In this document: piece after piece, positions 7,296 through 9,682 of the stretch | Numbering within the stretch: position 1 is the first letter of the stretch | Layout: every line of letters begins with the position of its first letter | NCBI GenBank assembly: GCA_041746415.1 | Contig: JBGTHB010000080.1 | Coordinates: 1 to 9,682, forward strand | Source of the DNA: JBGTHB01 sp041746415 | GTDB lineage: Bacteria > Pseudomonadota > Gammaproteobacteria > Coxiellales > Coxiellaceae | Direction of reading: 5' to 3' | DNA: 9,682 bases | The notes under the pieces: generated by a model | The model's database searches: none | The model's input: the letters and a program-made list of their open reading frames with translations, nothing else | What the model was told of the DNA's origin: nothing | Program-made: the position numbers and the translations under genes

Positions 7296-8153
7296 ATGCG
7301 AATCAATGCTGACCCAGGAACACCAGAACAATACAGTCAAGTTGGTACTTCGATTCGTGCTACAGGTTATGAATTCATTACGTTATCCACTGCAAAGTTA
7401 ACTCCACCTTGCGTTGATGTGGGTTGTGGCGAGGGTGAATTGACCAATGAAATTGCCAAACATTTTGGTATAGAAATAACAGGCATAGATAATTCAACTG
7501 CTCGCATCCAGTATGCACAACAACACTTTTCAGATGGGAAGTTTCAGATAGGCAATGCGACTGAACTTAATAAAACATTTGCTGCAGGTACTTTTAATAC
7601 CCTTGTTTCATTTAGCGCCATTCATCATATTCCTGAAAAATTAATGCAACAAACATTTAACGCGTTTTATCACGTGCTCGGAGAAAATGGCGTAGCGTTT
7701 ATTAGCACTTTTGGCAAAGAGACCGAACTGCACGCGGCAATTGATGCCGTCGCCAGCAGCGAAAAATGGTGTCCACGCTTAAACAGATTAAAAATGAGTG
7801 ATGCCAGAACCTATAAGCCACCATCATACTATCATTCTAAGGCATTAAATGCGGGTTTTAGTGCTGTAGTTACAGCCGAAAAAACAATTTACGATAGCCC
7901 CAAAAGTTTTGAGGAATTCAAAGAATTTCTCAGTGCGTTTTTACCCCACTTAGCAATATTAAAAGAAAAAAATGCAGATGAGACGGAGCTTAATAATTTA
8001 AAATTAGACATCGCTACTCTGTATTTCGCCATAATGGGTAAAAAGGAAGATGAAACGGTAACTGTAAAACATCATTTGAATGGCATGATGTTGTTTAAAT
8101 CCGCACAAGCACTTCGAAAATATTGCCCAGCACTACCAAGAGCCAAACTTTAA
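7296..8153 (+). CDS. Class I SAM-dependent methyltransferase, trans-aconitate methyltransferase-like
   Basis: A 285-residue cytoplasmic protein with a Rossmann-type methyltransferase core. Motif I is CVDVGCGEGEL (39-49), the SAM-ribose-binding acidic residue is D65 in ITGID, the motif around 87-90 (NATE) follows the next strand, and SFSAIHHIPEKL (105-116) is motif IV/post-IV. The C-terminal half resembles Tam in order: YYHSKALNAGF (AGC/AGF turn), then a Y-x-S-P-x-S segment (IYDSPKSFEEFKEFL), and a final strand near NGMMLFKSA. That resemblance is judged by eye. Tam methylates trans-aconitate, a by-product that inhibits the TCA cycle. BioC-like or small-molecule methyltransferases are alternatives, and the substrate here is unknown. 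The ATG follows the fumC stop by 2 bp and has no clear ribosome site, suggesting translation coupled to fumC. Its stop TAA overlaps the stop of the convergent TPR gene. Confidence 0.82.
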   Translation: MRINADPGTPEQYSQVGTSIRATGYEFITLSTAKLTPPCVDVGCGEGELTNEIAKHFGIEITGIDNSTARIQYAQQHFSDGKFQIGNATELNKTFAAGTFNTLVSFSAIHHIPEKLMQQTFNAFYHVLGENGVAFISTFGKETELHAAIDAVASSEKWCPRLNRLKMSDARTYKPPSYYHSKALNAGFSAVVTAEKTIYDSPKSFEEFKEFLSAFLPHLAILKEKNADETELNNLKLDIATLYFAIMGKKEDETVTVKHHLNGMMLFKSAQALRKYCPALPRAKL

Positions 8154-9682
8154 GCGCCACTTTGGCTAAGCTCTTTTTCCGCAAACACCAACCATTCTTT
8201 CGCTTGACTATTATTTGGTTCTAAGTTTAATGCTTCTTTGAAATACTCAATCGATTCTGCTAACGATTTATTGTAGTAGTGACACAAACCAAGATTATAA
8301 AGTAAGCCATATTTTTTACCGAAATATTGCGCGGATTGATTGTAATAACGGATTGCTTCGTCATAACGCTGGATGGTGTGGAAGAAAAAGGCGATGTCAA
8401 ATAACGTATCGTGCACTTCAGGCATGTAATAAAAATTCTGCGCAATACGATGCATATGCTGCGCCAAATACTCAACGGTAGATCTATCTGCCTGCAGCAC
8501 AGCACTGGTGATACGGCGAATTAATTTTTTAAAGATATGCGGGTCCCAATCCGAAAATTGCAAATGTGCTGCTAAAGTCGCTATAGTGCACTCTTCATAT
8601 GTATCACTAATGCGTCGATGCAAAATAAAATAATCTGCCGGGCTCATGCCTTGAACACAGTCTGCTGCGGCCACTCTTAAATTTGGCAAATCAACTAACG
8701 ACATGTTGCTCACTGCCATCATACTACTTAAACCTTTACGCTCAGACTGCATAACCACATTACCGTTACACAATTTATAATATTCACCTATGGCATGCAT
8801 ATTAACCATAATCGAAAAACTACCATGAAAAGCAATCCCAGGAAATTGGTTATAATCCAACTGATTTAGGGTGGTGTAGCCTTTGTCCGATGAAAGCAAC
8901 AGCGTTTTGCCGTTTGCAAAGCGCATCAAATAATCCAGTGCTTTAATTCCTGCTGAAGGAATCGTGACATAGGTATCAGTAAGTTTAGTTTGATAACTTG
9001 AAACGACTTGATTAAGTTTTTCATTCTGAAAATAACTTTCAGGCATATCATCTAACTGATGCGAAACATCAATGCCATCCATTGTGGTTAAGACGTCATC
9101 CACAAAATCATTCTCAGGCGCTGTCATACTCACTAGACACGCTGTCAATTTATTTTTTTGTACTTGGAAACAATCACTGGAGACAGTGTCGAAAATATAA
9201 TTTGCCAGAATCGTTAGCGGATTTTTCACACTGTCGGGTTGCAAAATCTCACCTGAATGGACACAGCGTAAAGGCTGTTCCTGTTCCATATTATATAAAG
9301 CAAAATCGAGCATGCCGTTTAAAACAAATGGTTGTAACTGGGGTTGTTGTTGCCAAAAATCAACATTACTTTGAGTGAAGTCGGTCATGATATAGCGTAG
9401 TTGAATATTGGCTAAACCTAACTCGGTTTGCAGCTCAGCTAGTTTTTTTAAAACATAGTAACTAAAGCGCCCGGCACCCGTGCCTAATTCCACAATATAA
9501 AATGGCTGAGAAATGGATTCAGGATGTTGTGTAACCCAGTCACGCACAAAAGCAATCACCATTTTGGCATAACATTTGGCGATATAAGGATTAGAGGTGA
9601 CGTAAAATGGCACTTGATGCGCCCAAGCTTTTATGCCTTCTTGATCAAAGTAATCGCGTTGAAATTGCCACAGTTTGGATTG
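8150..9682 (-). CDS. MidA/NDUFAF7-like SAM-methyltransferase domain protein with C-terminal TPR repeats, N-terminus outside the window
   Basis: 510 codons are visible and the frame is open through the right edge, so the true start lies beyond it. A GTG at 9613 is internal: the 23 codons before it (LWQFQRDYFDQEGIKAWAHQ) are protein-like and continuous with the next segment VPFYVTSNPYIA. Residues about 30-340 resemble the MidA/NDUFAF7 (DUF185) class: motif I VELGTGAGRF (64-73), an acidic strand end IMTDFTQSN (98-106), LANYIFDTVSSDCFQ (159-173, compare the NELLDALP region), and later FHGSFSIMVNMHAIGEYY. NDUFAF7 dimethylates an arginine in a complex I subunit; the substrate here is unknown. The end carries two TPR units, about 427-457 (RYDEAIRYYNQSA) and 458-490 (YGLLYNLGLC...SIEYFKEALNLEPN), expected to bind a protein partner. 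It overlaps the stop of the convergent methyltransferase gene by 4 bp. The family assignment is by motif only. Confidence 0.75.
   Translation of the reverse strand, partial: QSKLWQFQRDYFDQEGIKAWAHQVPFYVTSNPYIAKCYAKMVIAFVRDWVTQHPESISQPFYIVELGTGAGRFSYYVLKKLAELQTELGLANIQLRYIMTDFTQSNVDFWQQQPQLQPFVLNGMLDFALYNMEQEQPLRCVHSGEILQPDSVKNPLTILANYIFDTVSSDCFQVQKNKLTACLVSMTAPENDFVDDVLTTMDGIDVSHQLDDMPESYFQNEKLNQVVSSYQTKLTDTYVTIPSAGIKALDYLMRFANGKTLLLSSDKGYTTLNQLDYNQFPGIAFHGSFSIMVNMHAIGEYYKLCNGNVVMQSERKGLSSMMAVSNMSLVDLPNLRVAAADCVQGMSPADYFILHRRISDTYEECTIATLAAHLQFSDWDPHIFKKLIRRITSAVLQADRSTVEYLAQHMHRIAQNFYYMPEVHDTLFDIAFFFHTIQRYDEAIRYYNQSAQYFGKKYGLLYNLGLCHYYNKSLAESIEYFKEALNLEPNNSQAKEWLVFAEKELSQSGA

Noticed and set aside
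9611..9613. GTG as the start of the methyltransferase-TPR gene
   Set aside because: The frame stays open and protein-like to the window edge, so this codon is most likely an internal valine.
1..9682. Search for CRISPR arrays, insertion sequences, phage or defence genes
   Set aside because: No regularly spaced repeats, terminal inverted repeats, transposase or nuclease-type defence genes were seen; every long frame is explained by the genes listed.

Overview
The window looks like ordinary chromosomal DNA from a gammaproteobacterium of moderately low G+C. The partial RNase R, the class II fumarase and the tRNA-Arg(CCT) all have gammaproteobacterial character. The AT-leaning codon use and the small two-cysteine lipoprotein recall Legionellales-type genomes, but that placement is an impression, not a result. 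I see no transposase, integrase, phage gene, CRISPR array or long repeat.

Left part (1-1488): the 5' two thirds or less of rnr (RNase R) runs leftward off the window. It is divergent from a short rightward gene for an 80-residue lipoprotein; the two share a 59-bp gap that must hold both promoters.

Centre left (1493-5761): a leftward two-gene operon encodes a tripartite-type efflux system. The periplasmic adaptor (membrane fusion protein) comes first, overlapping by 4 bp the gene for the RND/HAE1 inner-membrane pump. No outer-membrane factor is present, so the pump presumably borrows a TolC-like channel encoded elsewhere. The pump gene ends 4 bp from the end of the convergent lipoprotein gene.

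Centre right (5762-8153): a rightward tRNA-Arg(CCT) with encoded CCA is followed by fumC (class II fumarase, TCA cycle). Two bases after the fumC stop comes a class I SAM-dependent methyltransferase whose layout resembles trans-aconitate methyltransferase.

Right end (8150-9682): a leftward gene, cut by the window edge, encodes a MidA/NDUFAF7-like SAM-methyltransferase-type domain followed by C-terminal TPR repeats. It converges with the Tam-like gene and their stop codons overlap in a shared TTAA.

Coding density is very high and there is no gene-free stretch above 300 bp; the longest is about 213 bp (5695-5907) and contains the tRNA. No clearly novel system was found. The most interesting points are the fumC/methyltransferase coupling, the methyltransferase-TPR fusion, and the little cysteine-pair lipoprotein.
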